64,000 nucleotides of DNA from Micractinium sp. NFX-FRZ. Taxonomy: Eukaryota; Chlorophyta; Trebouxiophyceae; Chlorellales; Chlorellaceae. This document shows, piece by piece, positions 37,501-53,300 of the stretch; the stretch's first letter is position 1; every line of letters begins with the position of its first letter. Both the position numbers and the translations under genes were made by a program. The stretch covers positions 1-64,000 of the forward strand of contig JAPTJF010000061.1 in assembly GCA_029339195.1 (NCBI GenBank). Reading direction: 5' to 3'. Below the pieces are notes generated by a model. That model was not told where the DNA came from. It did not search any database and worked only from the letters and a program-made list of their open reading frames with translations.

Positions 37501-40170
37501 TGTCCCACAGTGGGGATGGGATCGTGCTCGAGTCCAGCAGCCAGGCGGCGCTGCGCAACGTCACCTTCAGCCACATCTCCGTCACACAGGTGTGCTGCCA
37601 CAGTGCTAGGGCACGTGTGCAGCTGCCGCCTGGGGCGGCGAATGACTGCCGGCAAGGGCTGCATGCATGCGCTTGCTTCACTGCATGACGGGTTTGTGCA
37701 GTGGGGTCGCGCGCCTGGCGCAGGCACTGATCATCACAAAGTGCCTGCCCCCTGCCGCCTGCCCATGTAGAGCAACCAGAATTCCGTGGTGTTTGCTGCC
37801 GCCAGCCCTTCTGGCAGCCTCTTTGAGGACGTGACTGTGCGAGTCAATTTCGACGTCATCGGTGAGCTTTCCTTAGGCGGGCGCTGGTTTGAGCAACATG
37901 GCTCAACCATCCAACCAACCAATTGCTCGATTAAAGGATTTGATTGTTTTACCGGCTGATCTGAATGATTGACTACTTGAACAATGGTGTATTGGATGAC
38001 GTGGCGATCCTTGCAGGTGGCATGTCCAACCCTGATGCCCCCTCCTCTGGGGTCCTCTTCAGAGGGGGCACACCCACGCTGCGCAACACACGCGTCGTCA
38101 AACAGGTGGGGACACCTGCTGCTGCGGGTCGGCATGCCTGCTGGCGGCCGGGAATGCCCTCTGTTGTGGGCAGGAACATGGTGCTTCAAGCCGACATGCC
38201 TGTTGGCGGCCGTGGCTGCCTTCCAATGTGTCTATACTACTGCCTGCCATCTTGGCGGGCAGCACTGCCACCAGCGCTGCCCCTGGGGCAGCGGGCACCC
38301 TTGGACTAACTCGGACACTTGCTGTCCGCAGGACTTTTGGGAAGATAGAGCCAACGCCACACGCCACGGCTGGTCATGCTGTTCACGCTGTGCATGCTGT
38401 GCCCTCCCCGCCTGCAGGCAATCGACCCCGCCCAGTTCAACAAGCCCACCCAATACGTGGCTGTTGCCACCAGCGTTCCCAGCCCCGTTGCCAACTTCAT
38501 GTACCGGGCGGAAGCTTGGATTGGCGGCTTCCGCCCCCCGGGCGCCCTCCTGACGGGCAGCTTCAGGTTAGCTTCAGGTGGTGGCTTGAGCGTTCAAAGG
38601 GGGGGCCACACCCTTGCAATGGCCTGTGCCGTGCTGTGCCACGCTGTGCTGTGAGATGATGTGAATTTACACTTTGCTGTGCAGCTTCAGGTGGGGGCCC
38701 AGGCAGGCGGGGCGGGGCGCGCCTGCCGCCTGCCTGCCACGTGCCGCCCCGCCCTGCACAGCCCAGTGTTGCGCCAGTGCAACATGCGCTGGCGCCGCAC
38801 CGTGCATGCAGCACTACACTTGCGTGCTCACCAGCGCCCCCTCTGCTGTGTGCTGTGCCGCGCTGTGCTGTGCAGGGACTCCCTGTTTTACTTCTTCTCC
38901 TCTGCCTCCCACTGGGAGGGTGACGTCATCAAGCTCAGCCCCGGCAGCAGCGGCAACGTCATCAACGGAGGCTGCGTTGCCGCAGGTGAGTAGCTGGGCT
39001 GACGCAGGCGCAGCAGGGGCAGCAGGGGCAGCAGGGGCAGCGGGCACAGCGGGCGCCGCAGGCGCAGCTTGCCCAATGCATGCAGCAGGGGGTGTGGAGG
39101 GTGCGTAGGAGCAGTTGAGCCACTGACGCAGCTGGCAGGCCGGCGTGACCGGGGAAGCCGGCGATTCAACTTGCAGCACAGCAGCGGACTGCGGCGGGGC
39201 CACCCCATCCCTGGCCAGCTTGCCGGCAAGCCTGCATGGCCCGGCGGCCTCGTGCAGAAGCCCTCTGAGCTCGACCCGCCTGCCCCTGCTGCATGCAGCA
39301 TCGGTCCACGTGCCCCTGTCATCCTTGACCAACATTGGGTCATTCAACGCCGGCCGGCCCCCACTTGAGACGGTATGCACCCTCCGCCCTGACATGCCAC
39401 ACACACTCAAAGTTCTCTGCAACGAAGCTTGCTGCTTGCTGGCATGCTGGCTGGCTCCCGCATGCTGCCCGAAACCAGGGCGCGCTCTGCTTTCAAAGCC
39501 CTCTGCTCACCGCCACTCGTGGGTGCGCCGTGCAGGTCTTGCACGTGAGCGCCAGCGCCGCCACCGACTGGCCCCCTCAAGAGGAGCGCACCTTCTTCTT
39601 CTCATCCCAGTTCGCACAGGCCGTGCGCCCCGGCACACAGGCACGCACGCACGCGCATGGAGGGGTGTGCCTGGTCTGCTGCCAGCCCTGCGCCCTGCGC
39701 CCGTGCTCAAGCCCAGCAAGCATGCGTGTGGGGGTGCGCATGCTGGCACGGATAACCGGCACGGCCTGGAAAACCTTACAATGTCATGGAATCCATGCCC
39801 TGCCCCTGCCCCCTGCCGCAGATGTCCTGCGTCCCCTTCCGGGCCTGGAACCCGGGCCTGGTGTGCGATGCAATCACAAAGGCTCCCGCTGCTGCCACGA
39901 AGCTGGCCACTGGCAGCGGCCAGCCCAGCGATTACATGACTGTGACGTGAGTCGCTGGCGGGTAACTGCCTTGAGGTTGTGGGGGTGGCGGCGTCATGGT
40001 GTCTGTGATGTGGCAAGGCGTGCTTTGTACTGACTGTGTGTGCACTGGGCACGCCCCCTGACCTGCCCCCGATGCCCCGCTGCCTGCCCGCCTGCAGGCT
40101 GGTCAACAAGAGCACCAAGACCATCCCAGCGGGCTTCTCGCACCGCTTTGGCGTGCAGATCGCACCCTAG
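34583..40170 (+). CDS. Secreted proline-rich pectin-lyase-fold cell-wall protein B (paralogue of A)
   Basis: 864 aa, 15 exons: 34583-35053, 35170-35920, 36114-36215, 36395-36466, 36692-36853, 37103-37197, 37464-37589, 37771-37861, 38017-38105, 38418-38566, 38876-38985, 39299-39372, 39536-39640, 39822-39946, 40098-40170. Eleven exons have exactly the same length as in A, including 3 to 11. Signal peptide GATLALILAVFWMATPGQAH. The Pro-rich tract spans only about residues 190-302, much shorter than in A. The beta-helix domain starts near GKGAANDAPALKAANA, and shared blocks include LTLTQQPVRPPARND, LNPRIRFHSTA, NIQAGFVSHSGDGIVLES and GVLFRGGTPTLRNT. No assignable catalytic residues. Intron 1 (CAG|GCAAGT) uses a GC donor as in A; intron 13 is GC here but GT in A. 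A local duplication of one gene is the simplest origin. Confidence 0.85.
36885..37022 (+). repeat. TGCTG-type microsatellite, intron of wall protein B
   Basis: GCTGTGCTGTGC units on the sense strand of intron 5, with smaller patches at 36284-36312 and 38630-38650. The position differs from the array in A, so the expansions are independent. Confidence 0.85.
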
Positions 40171-40569
40171 TGCGCCCCTTGAAGTCGGCACTGTCTGCCC
40201 ATCATTTCATGAGTGTACCTCTACCTGTCTCAACGACCGCCCCACCAACCTACGCTTGACATTCTGTACATAGTCTGTATGTCGCACACGCTACTTGGTC
40301 CCCAAATAAGCTATCACGTATAACTTTGTAAGACTTCGGCAGGATGGACATTAGGCTGCCCTGGTTTGTGTGGCTAGCTGCCGCGCATCTTTCCTTGCCC
40401 TCACGCTGCGGGCGCTGGCGCCGCCGCGGCCAGCAGTACACCTGAGGGGGATGTTGGCTTCGGCGCGCCAAGCAGCGCCTACTTTGCAGCAACATTAAAG
40501 ACTTGCGGAGCCTATTGCAAACGCGTCAGCCTCTGCCCCACCTGCCACCGACAAAGTCAGCGCGCAACA
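40171..40569. other. Intergenic region, wall protein B 3' / small unknown gene
   Basis: A TGTAA poly(A) signal at 40327-40331 lies about 157 nt after the stop of B. The remaining ~240 bp would hold the promoter of the next gene; no TATA box seen. Confidence 0.55.
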
Positions 40570-41396
40570 ATGGCCCACAGCACCGAGTTCGCCAGCATGG
40601 CGCCCCTGATTGCCAAGGCAAGTTGCGCCTGGGTGGCATCATGCCAGCAGAAGCTGGCAAGAGAGCGGGCAAGTTGAATGGTGGCGGTTGCGCGCAGCAT
40701 CTCGGCCCTAGTTCAGCGACAGACCGAGCTCCCGGGCCGCAAACCGTTGCATGCGGGTGGTCAGGGTAGCAGAACGCCGGCCTCCAGTCGCAAGTGGCGC
40801 CAGCAAACGCATTCCTGCTGGCGCCTGCGCCGCACAGCGGTCCGCTGTCGTGCGGCCGCGCCGCAGAGACAAACACCCATGCCGCACACAAACAGTCATG
40901 CCCTTTCCCGGCTCCGCCCGCTATCCCTGCAGTACTTCGGCTCTCCCAATGGCAAGGCCGCCGCCTCGGCCACCCTGTCGGCTGCCAAGCAGGTGCTGGC
41001 GGCAGACGCCGGCAGGGCCGCCACCGTCAACTCGCCCTCCGCGCGCGCTGCCTTCACAACGGCCACCAGCAGCAGTAGCACACTGATGGGTGAGTGTTCA
41101 TTTCCCTGCTCGCAAATCCTCTTTGTGATGCAGTACTCTTGGCATGAAAGCTGGTGACTGGCAGGGGCGCTTAGCGTTGCTGCCGGCCCTCAATCCCACC
41201 CCAGCCTTGCGATTCCCTCCCCACCCTTCCCCCCCTGCTACATCCCCCCTGCCTTCCCCCCCACGCAGCGGCGGCCACGACCAAGCCCTCCCCCGCCAAG
41301 GCCCCCTCCCCCCGCTTCGTGATGCCCCTTAGGCAGCCCAACAATTACGCCACCGGCTCCATGCTTATGCGCATGCACAGCAGCAAGCAGGGGTAA
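40570..41396 (+). CDS. Hypothetical small protein, 110 aa
   Basis: Family not recognised. Exons 40570-40617, 40933-41089, 41269-41396; phases close. The first intron needs a GC donor with consensus context (AAG|GCAAGT). Protein: MAHSTEFASMAPLIAKYFGS, an Ala/Thr/Ser-rich middle (AAKQVLAADAGRAATVNSPS), then a conserved-looking basic end (SPRFVMPLRQPNNYATGSML and MRMHSSKQG). No membrane segment or known motif. Coding support is codon bias, clean splice sites and a TGTAA near 41994 downstream. It could be a peptide-like or organellar subunit, but I cannot name it. Confidence 0.55.
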
Positions 41397-42183
41397 AGAA
41401 GTAGTCGCCGCTGCCGAGCTGAGCTGGCACCATGCCCTGGCCCGCCTTGGCGCTCAACACACACAACCTGGCACACCAAACGACACCATGCCTGCTGCCG
41501 CACTGCAGCGGTGCGCCTGCCAGCTGGGGCCCTGCCAATGTTCGGGCCCCAGCCGGAGGAGCGCACACGTCACATAATGCTGTACCAGTATGTATATAGC
41601 TGCTGTACCAGTATGTACATAGCGCACAACACACAACCACCAGCTGCTGTGAGATGCCCCAGCGCCATCCATCCGCGCATCACCCTCCTTGATTAATTCC
41701 TCTTAGATCGCGCCATTGACCCCGATTCCTCCCTTCCTCCCACTGCCCTTGACCCTGCAAACTTGCTTGCTTGCCTGCCTGCTCCGTCCTCGTCCCTCGT
41801 GCCCCCCACCACTGCTCTGCCTGCTTGCTTCCAACAGCAGCATCACTTTGTGTACCACCCGTCTGGTCCCGTCACACCTGCCATTGCTCCACCTTTCCTA
41901 GACCCCGCCTGCCTGGCTGCCAAATCCAGCCCGCCCGCCCTTGCGACTGCGCGGCACCGCCGAGCCTGGCCCTTTTGCCCAGCTTTTTTGTTGTGTAAAA
42001 AGATAGAGACACGTTGAGGTGCAAGCTGGAGCAGTGAGAGAATATCAAGAGCAAGGCTCACGCGAGCTCAGCGGGGAACGAAGAGATACACAATGGCCTG
42101 GGAGCTGGCTGATAAACAGGAAGAAGAAGGGCAAGCGCAACATAGCAGCCACCTCAGCAGGACAGGCTGTGGGAAGGCATAGG
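41397..42183. other. Intergenic region between convergent genes
   Basis: 3' UTRs of the small unknown (+) and the WD40 gene (-). A short tandem GTACCAGTATGTA pair lies at 41581-41618. TGTAA is at about 41994. No gene seen. Confidence 0.5.
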
Positions 42184-45112
42184 TCAGAGGAAGCCGCGCT
42201 TCAGGCCGGGGCTTTTGCCAGCTGGCGCCGCGGCCCGCCAGCTCAGCCGCCATGCAGCCAGCGTGCCGTCGCTGGCGCCGCTGTACAGGGTGCCTCCATC
42301 TGGAGAGAAGAGCAGGGCGCTCATGCCCGCCCTCTGGTCGAAGCGTAGCTGGGCAAAGGAGGCCAGGCAGGTGCCCGCCTCCTGCCCACACGTGCTGCCG
42401 GTGGTGAAGACCTGCTCGCAATGACCGAGGGTGGGATAGTGTGGGGTGGGTTGGTGGCATGCTTGTTTGGGCTTACAGTCTGTTTTTCCGCAAAGAACTT
42501 GCGACACAGACCCCCCAAGAGACAGCGTGGCATGCAGGGGAGAGGGCAGGCCACGAGGGTGACATGGCGGGAGGGCAGGTGCCTTGAAAATACATAGCGT
42601 AGCAGTGCCTAGGCTCACTCCCGACACAACAGATGCTGCTGGCCCCGAAAGGGCGCCGTGGAAGCTTCACAATGTCTCTCACTGAACTTTCAAATGCCAC
42701 AAAGAGCAACTGCATGCGCGCATTGTCACCCCCTAGGCGTGCCTACCTTGATGGTGCTCGCCCCAAAGGGCCCGGTGGACCCGCTGGCGAGCAGGCAGCC
42801 GTCTGGGGAGAGGGCCAGGCAGGCGGGCCAGGTGGTGTCGTCGTGCCGGCCGTGCATGGTGCGCAGGCACACCCAGTGCTGCATGCTCCAAGCCTGCCGG
42901 TGCGGGAGGAGGAGGCCAGATGGAAACAGGGTCACACAGAGTGGGGCCAGAAATTAAGAGAGGAGGGAAGGGGTCTTTTTGCACCATCTTGGGCCGCTGC
43001 TCTACGTCGTGACAAGCAGCCATGCCATGTCATGCCCTGCGGCACTGCTTGCCAACGGGGCATGCTCGGCGTAGAACACGCAAACCAACTTGGCCTGCCC
43101 AGCAGCATTCCCAGCACCCCACCCAGCAGCCCGGCTATCCCGCCCTCCCACCCACCCGGATCGTGTTGTCAGCCGCTGCGCTGAACAGCGTGGCGCCGTC
43201 GGGGGCCACCGCCAGCGCCCGCACCCCGCCGCCGTGCCCCTTGAGCACGCGCAGGCAGTGCCAATCTGCGGTGCTCCACACACGTATGGTCTGATCGTAG
43301 GATCCGCTGAGCAGCAGGCGCCCGTCGGGGGTGAGCGCCAGGCACAGCACCGGTGCTGTGTGCCCCGTCAGCGTGCGGTGCAGCTCCGGCTGCACCGCTG
43401 CGGCCGCCCCACCGCCGCTGCTGCTGCTGGCCGGCAGCAGGCCCCACACCCGGATGCTGCAGTCCTTGGTGCCTAAAGAGGAGGTGAAGAGGAGGACGCC
43501 ACAGGGGCTGAGCAGCACGCTGTGCATGCTGGGGGGCACGGACAGCAGGCGGGCGATGTAGCGGCGCGCCTCCTCAGGTGGCAGCTCGTGCGATTCGCTG
43601 CGCCGCCTGTCCACCGCCTGCTGCGCCTGCTGTGGTGCCGGCTCCTGCTGCGCCGCCGCGCTGTCTGCCTCGCCGGCTGCTTCACCCTCTGCAGCCTCCC
43701 CTGCGCCGCCGTGGTTCTCGCCAGCACTTGACCCTGGCACAGGTGCTGGGGCTGCTACCCCTGCTGGCTCCTCTGCCGGTGCTGCTGCTGCTGGCACTGC
43801 TGCTGGCGAGGAGCCGATTGGCAGTACGGCTGCTGCGGTGGGGCAGTACTGCCGCACCACGTCCTTCCGGTAGTACCCCACCCCCAGGGACCCCTCCCTG
43901 AACAGGTAGCCCTCCCTGCATTGCAAGGAAGGAAGCAGCGTACACAGGTCTGAAATCCGTACAGCGAGGCGTCCACGCAGCGCACCAACGGGGGAGCAGG
44001 ATGGCATCACAAGCACAACGGCTCTAAAAATCACAGCTCCAATTGGCGGCTAGCACTGAGAATGATCCCCGCCTCTTCCTGCTGCTCCTTGCACTGCGGG
44101 CATGACAGAGTACAGTGGGCAGAATCAACTTAGATACTGAACTCGCCTGTGGCCTCGGTAGCCCGGCTCCGGACTGAACTCCGGGCCAGCGCTGCTTTCT
44201 GCAGAATCCGCACCAGGCGCGCCCTGTCCCTGCCCCTCCCCAGCTGCTGCGCCTTCAGCTGCTGCTGCTGGTGCTTGTGGAGACGACGCCTGCGCAGATG
44301 CCGCTGCTGGTATTTGAGCTGCCCCAACCTCCACCAAAGTCTCCACATGCCCGTCCCGTGGTGCACCTGCTGCTGCTTCTGCTGCCGCCGCTGCATGTTG
44401 CGCCGCTGCTGCTGGCGTGCCCGGCAGAGCGGTGATACTGCATGCTGCTGCTGCCCCGATGCCTTTGTCCAGAGACACGGTCACCATCCCGCCGTCCCCC
44501 GACACGCACAACAGCGCTGCCTGCCCGGAGAGAGGCTGCACAAGCCGCACGTTGCACGGCGGCACGCCTGACGCTCGGTTCAGGCCTTCAGTGGAACCGT
44601 CCTGCACAGTATGCAAGGCGGGCAGCAGCAGAAACGTGCATTCGGGGCCTGGGGCATGGGGCAGCAAGGCGTGCAAGGCAGGCGGGCGGGAGCCGCATGC
44701 AACCGCGGGGCCTTGGGCACGCTCGCTGTACTTCCATACATCACTTGCACTCTGCTTATTCACAAATGATGCCAGGTTGCCTCGACCTACTTTGCAGCTG
44801 ACTTCCAGCACGGGAGGCTCCGCAGCTTCCGACTCGGGGCCTGGGCGGGGCGCCAGGGCATCGCAGCCGCTCCACAGAGTGGCGCCGTCAGCTGCCGAGA
44901 AGCTCAGGGCCGCCACCCTGGACTGGTGCACCTGCATTGGAAGACAGAGGGGGGCGCGTGAATGGCGCAGAGAGGGACGGGTCATTGCAGCGGCAGCCTG
45001 TGCTAGGTGCTGCCCTGTCGAGGAGGCTGCCAGCCGCCGCCGCACCCACCTGCTGGTGCCACAGGCACTGCACTTCCAGCTCCTGGCGCGCCGGCGCGCC
45101 TGCGGAGACCAT
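42184..45112 (-). CDS. WD40-repeat protein
   Basis: 597 aa, exons 45112-45050, 44931-44791, 44601-44147, 43915-43156, 42893-42747, 42411-42184. The N-terminal half has scattered beta-propeller-like strands (QSRVAALSFSAADGATLWSG, LLCVSGDGGMVTVSLDKG) and an Ala/Gln-rich disordered insert. The C-terminal ~200 residues contain clear WD repeats: LTGHTAPVLCLALTPDGRLL then SYDQTIRVWS, LKGHGGGVRALAVAPDG then ADNTIRAW, ACLALSPDGCLLASGS, and MSALLFSPDGGTLYSGASDG. A scaffold role is typical of the fold; partner and pathway are unknown. Intron 3 needs a GC donor (CACAG|GCGAGT) to join GYRGHR to EGYLFREG. The start ATG at 45112 is in a short first exon; no upstream in-frame ATG is better supported. Confidence 0.82.
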
Positions 45113-45408
45113 GCTGGCCTGTAACAGGGTAGCGGCGCTGCTGCCGGGACTGCGGAGGCTGCCAGGTGCGGGCAATGGGGCCCTGGCTCTCTGACTTCTC
45201 CAGCACAGGAAGGCGTAGCGGTGTCTGAGAGTACCAAAGGTGTCAAGAATAACTTGAAACGCGGCGCTGATTGGCGCAGGGAGGGGGCATTGCAAGGAAA
45301 ACGAGGGCCTAGGCCACGCTGGCGGCCAGGTGGCAGAGCAGCCAGACTCCCAAACCCGGCCCCCCCTCCCCCTGCGCTGCGTGTCCTTACACCCGATCCC
45401 CTGCTACC
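45113..45408. promoter_or_regulatory. Candidate bidirectional promoter, WD40 / fumarate reductase
   Basis: 296 bp between divergent start codons, C-rich, with no TATA box visible. Confidence 0.4.
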
Positions 45409-49472
<4,064 letters not shown>

Positions 49473-50305
49473 CGTGGACTGGCATGGCGTGGCATGACGT
49501 GGCATGATGTGGACTGAAGCTGAAGGAAGAACAGAGCTGCATTGAGCGGCGCTCGTTTGCCTGCCACGTTTGAATAGGATCCGGAGATGCACGATGCAGC
49601 CACACACACACACACAATGCAAACGTGCATGCAATGTTGTTGCACACATTCTCCTTCCTGTCCTCCTGCTTTGACGTGCGCCACCGTTGTCGCCCCACAC
49701 CTCTCGTGCCCCAGCACCACTCGTCACTCAATTACGTCACCCAACTTCCTGTCGCCTACGAACGGGCCTTGCATGTGATTTACAGTGTGCGCTGGCATGT
49801 GCGTGGAGTGTCGTGGCATGGCATGGTCGCAATGTGCAGGCATGCTTGGGTTTGTGCGGCGGCACGTTGGCGTGTGTTTGGTGTGTTTGCTTGCGCACAT
49901 CGGCATGGAATGGCATGGCATGGCAGAGGGCAGCAGCTCGGTGCAGTGCAAGCGGGCGTTGGCAGGATGGAAGACAGAGAGCAGAGCAGGCGCAGCAGGC
50001 GCCGGTGCTGGCGAGCGCCCGGTGGGATGGCGGTGCAGTGGCACAGGATTGCAAGGGGCAGGGCAGACTCAACGGATGTAGGGGCTGCACGGAGCAAAGG
50101 AGACGTATGTACATGGCATTCAACGCGGCGGCAGCAGGAGCGCTACACAACAAGAGAGCAGGAGCGTGCGTTCAGGGTCGCATGCCTGGGGCGGCGGCAG
50201 AACTTGGGCACATGTAAGCGGCCAGAAGGGCAGCCGAGGGCCGTGCTAGATGTGGTACAATTTCTGCCAGCGAGGAGCGGCACGGCGCGGCTCGCCCTAA
50301 CACCC
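49473..50305. other. Intergenic region between convergent genes
   Basis: 3' UTRs of fumarate reductase (+) and MATE (-). Just after the fumarate reductase stop are three TGGCATGACGTGG-like repeats (49479-49515). TGGCATGG repeats recur near 49812-49830 and 49905-49925. A minus-strand TGTAA is at 49780-49784 and a plus-strand TGTAA at 50213-50217. No gene seen. Confidence 0.5.
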
Positions 50306-53300
50306 TCACTTGGGCCGCTTGGCCGGCTGCTGCTGCTGCGGCGGCGGCGGCGGCAGCGGCGGCGGCGCCCCGCCCCTGGCCCCCGGCAGCAGGTACTTCC
50401 CCAGGTCCAGCGCCAGCGCCGTCACGTTAATGGCCTTCATGCCTACCCACACGGCCAGCAGGTTGCCATGCGTGAAGGAGGCCATGCCCAGGACTGCCAG
50501 GGAGACGGCGCAGCTGAGAAAGGTGCGGGCGCCGAGGTAGCTGGTGTCGGAAGCCCCCAGCAGGCCGCCCTCCAGCACCAGGCCCAGCGCGTCCAGCGGC
50601 TGCGGGCGTGAGGGGGCAGGGGTTGAGGTGTGTGCGGGGCAGGGCGGTAGAAGCTTGGCAGATACATACGCCTCACATCGATGAGCAGGAGCAGCGGCAG
50701 GACCTTCACTGCTCCCGGCTGCTTCGGGACCTTCCTCTGTCAACGGATACGGCAGCAGGCAGCTGCCTGCTCCCGCATGCACAGAGACACCAGGTTGCCC
50801 CAGATTGCCCCACACTCTTCCCCCACAGACTCCCTCAAACAAGCTCGCCAGCGTGAGACCAGCAGCAGTGGCAGCACCTCGGCCACCTGCCCGGTGCACC
50901 AGCAGCAGGCCCGCAGAGGGCTGCCTTTTCGGCCCCAAACACACAAACCCTACTGTCCCGCACGACGTGTCCCTGCTCACCATGATGACCAACAGCAGGG
51001 GCAGCACCTCGGCCACCTCCCGCTGCACCAGCACATCGTCCGTGAACAGGTCTGGCAGCAGGCCCCGGGAGGCAAACAGCGCCACGGCTATGGGGAGACT
51101 GAGAGCCACCGCCAGCTGGGTGATGCGCACCAGAACCTCGGCGGCGCGCCCCTCCTGGTGGCGACCCAGGTTGTGGGCGATGAGGGAGTGGGCTGTGGCG
51201 TTGAAGGCCAGGAAGACCTGCGGGGGGAGGGAGTGTGCGCAGCAAAAAGGTGAGGGAAGGAAGGGCTTCTCAGCAGGGGGGAGGAGGAAGGGGAGAGCGG
51301 TGGCATTGGAGGCCAGGAAGACATGCACACACCCAAGGGGACCCTGAACACCACGTTGTGCTATGTTGATCAGAGGCAGGTGGTGGCACTGTACAGGCAG
51401 GCGCGCAGGCGGGCTAAGCAAACCTGCAGGCTTCAAGTGGCTGACCCCCTGTCGCCACAGCCGCATCCTGCCAACTAGGCGACACAGAAAGACACACAAG
51501 CCCTCGCACCTCCCACCCACCTGCAGCCAGAAGCCCATGAGCTGCCTCAGAATGGTGTGGGCCCCCAGGTGGGTCGCCCCCAGCCCAGTTGCCACGGCCG
51601 TGGCCACCAGTGTGGGGGCCAGCGCGGCGAGGTTGTTCACTGCCAGGGGGCCCGCCATGCGGACGTAGGGGCGGGCGTCTGCGGGGCTGGGCAGGGCGGC
51701 CATGTCGCGGAGGTCAAACACCTGCACACGACAGTGGGACAGGGTAAGGAGGTGGGCTAGGGGGCCTGACATGCGCGCGCAGGACGGGCTTCTGTGACCC
51801 AGGCGGTGCTGCTGTGTCACGGAGGCCAAAGGCCTGTGCCAAAAAGAAAGGGGGGTGACAGGTGGGCGGGGAGGGGGGCAGGGAGTAGGGACACATGGGT
51901 GGGCATGCTGTGGAAGTGTCAACCAGCTGTGTACCGCAGCTGCCCCGCAGCTGCCCCTTCACCCCCTGCTACAGGCAGGGTACTGCCAAGAGGCCGGGCA
52001 CATGGGTGGGCATGCTGGGCCGGGCACAGGTCGTGGGGAGGAGGACTGCTGGGCTAGAGGCTGAGCGAGGTGGGCCCCGACTGTGAGGGCTCGCCCCGCA
52101 TGGAGGCGCTGCCGTGCGGCAAAGTGCACGGAAGATGTTGCCGGAATGTGAAGAGATGCGCAGCTGCAGCACCGCGTGCTTGGGCCGCTGCACTGCAGCA
52201 AGCCCCCTCCTCAGCCCCGCCATTACACACCTGCCGCCCACGGCAAAACATGCGCGCACCTGCCTGCGCGCCAGCAGCGCGCACACCGTGACGGCACCCG
52301 CCCACTGAGCCACGCTGGCCCCCAGCCCCGCCCCCTCAATGCCCAGGGCGGGCGGGCCAAAGAGGAGGAAGGCGTCGGTGGCCACCAGGGCTACCAGGTA
52401 GGCCAGAGAGCCCAGCAGCGGGATGTGCATGTCCTTGATGCCCCTGCAAGGTGGAGGGAAGGTGGGCCACAGAAGAGGGAATTGGTAAGGGAGGTGGGCA
52501 AGGGAGCCCAGCAGGGATGATGCGCATGTCCTTGATGCCCCTGCCAGGCGGAGGGAAGGTGGGCCACAGAAGAGAAAAGGTGGGCAGACGGGTGGGCCAG
52601 GGAGGCCAGCAGGGGTAATGTGCGTGTCCTTCATGCCCCTGCCAGGCGCACGAGTACCAAAGAAGGGAGGAGGGGAGTGGCGGTGAGACAGAGGGGGGGG
52701 GAAGGCAGGCCGGTGGGCCGGGCAAAAGAAGCAGAGTCAAAGGTTGCCACATGCCACGTCTCCGCCACGACGCTGGCTCCTGCAGCACTGAGCAAGCAAG
52801 CAGGCAAGGAGCCCAGCACTGCCCCACCCAGCCACCCAGCCAGCCACCCAGCCACCCAGCCAACCTTCCACACCAGACAGACAGACAGACAGACAGACAG
52901 CCAGCCTTCTGCCCACCCCCTGTCATCCCAAGTCCCACGCCACCCTCATCCTCGCCTGGCAGCGCCAATCCCGACCATCATGACCAAAGCTGCGGGCAGG
53001 CCCCAGGAGCGCGCCCTCAAGTAAAACACCGCCAGCGAGGCAACGGTGACGTCGCTGCCAGACATGTAGGCGACGACATCAGGTGCCTTGGCGTACACAA
53101 GCGCCTGAAGGGCGGCGCCTGCGAGCAGCGCAATCCACATGCCCTGGGCGGTGGCGCGGGAGGCCTGCAGGCAGGGGGCGGGCGGGGCGGATGGTTGGCA
53201 GGCAATGGAGCGAGCTCGTGCTGCGGCAGCAAAGCACAGCGCGATCCGCATGCTCTGGGCGGTGGCGCAGGAGGCCTGCAGACAGGGGCCAGGCGGGGCG

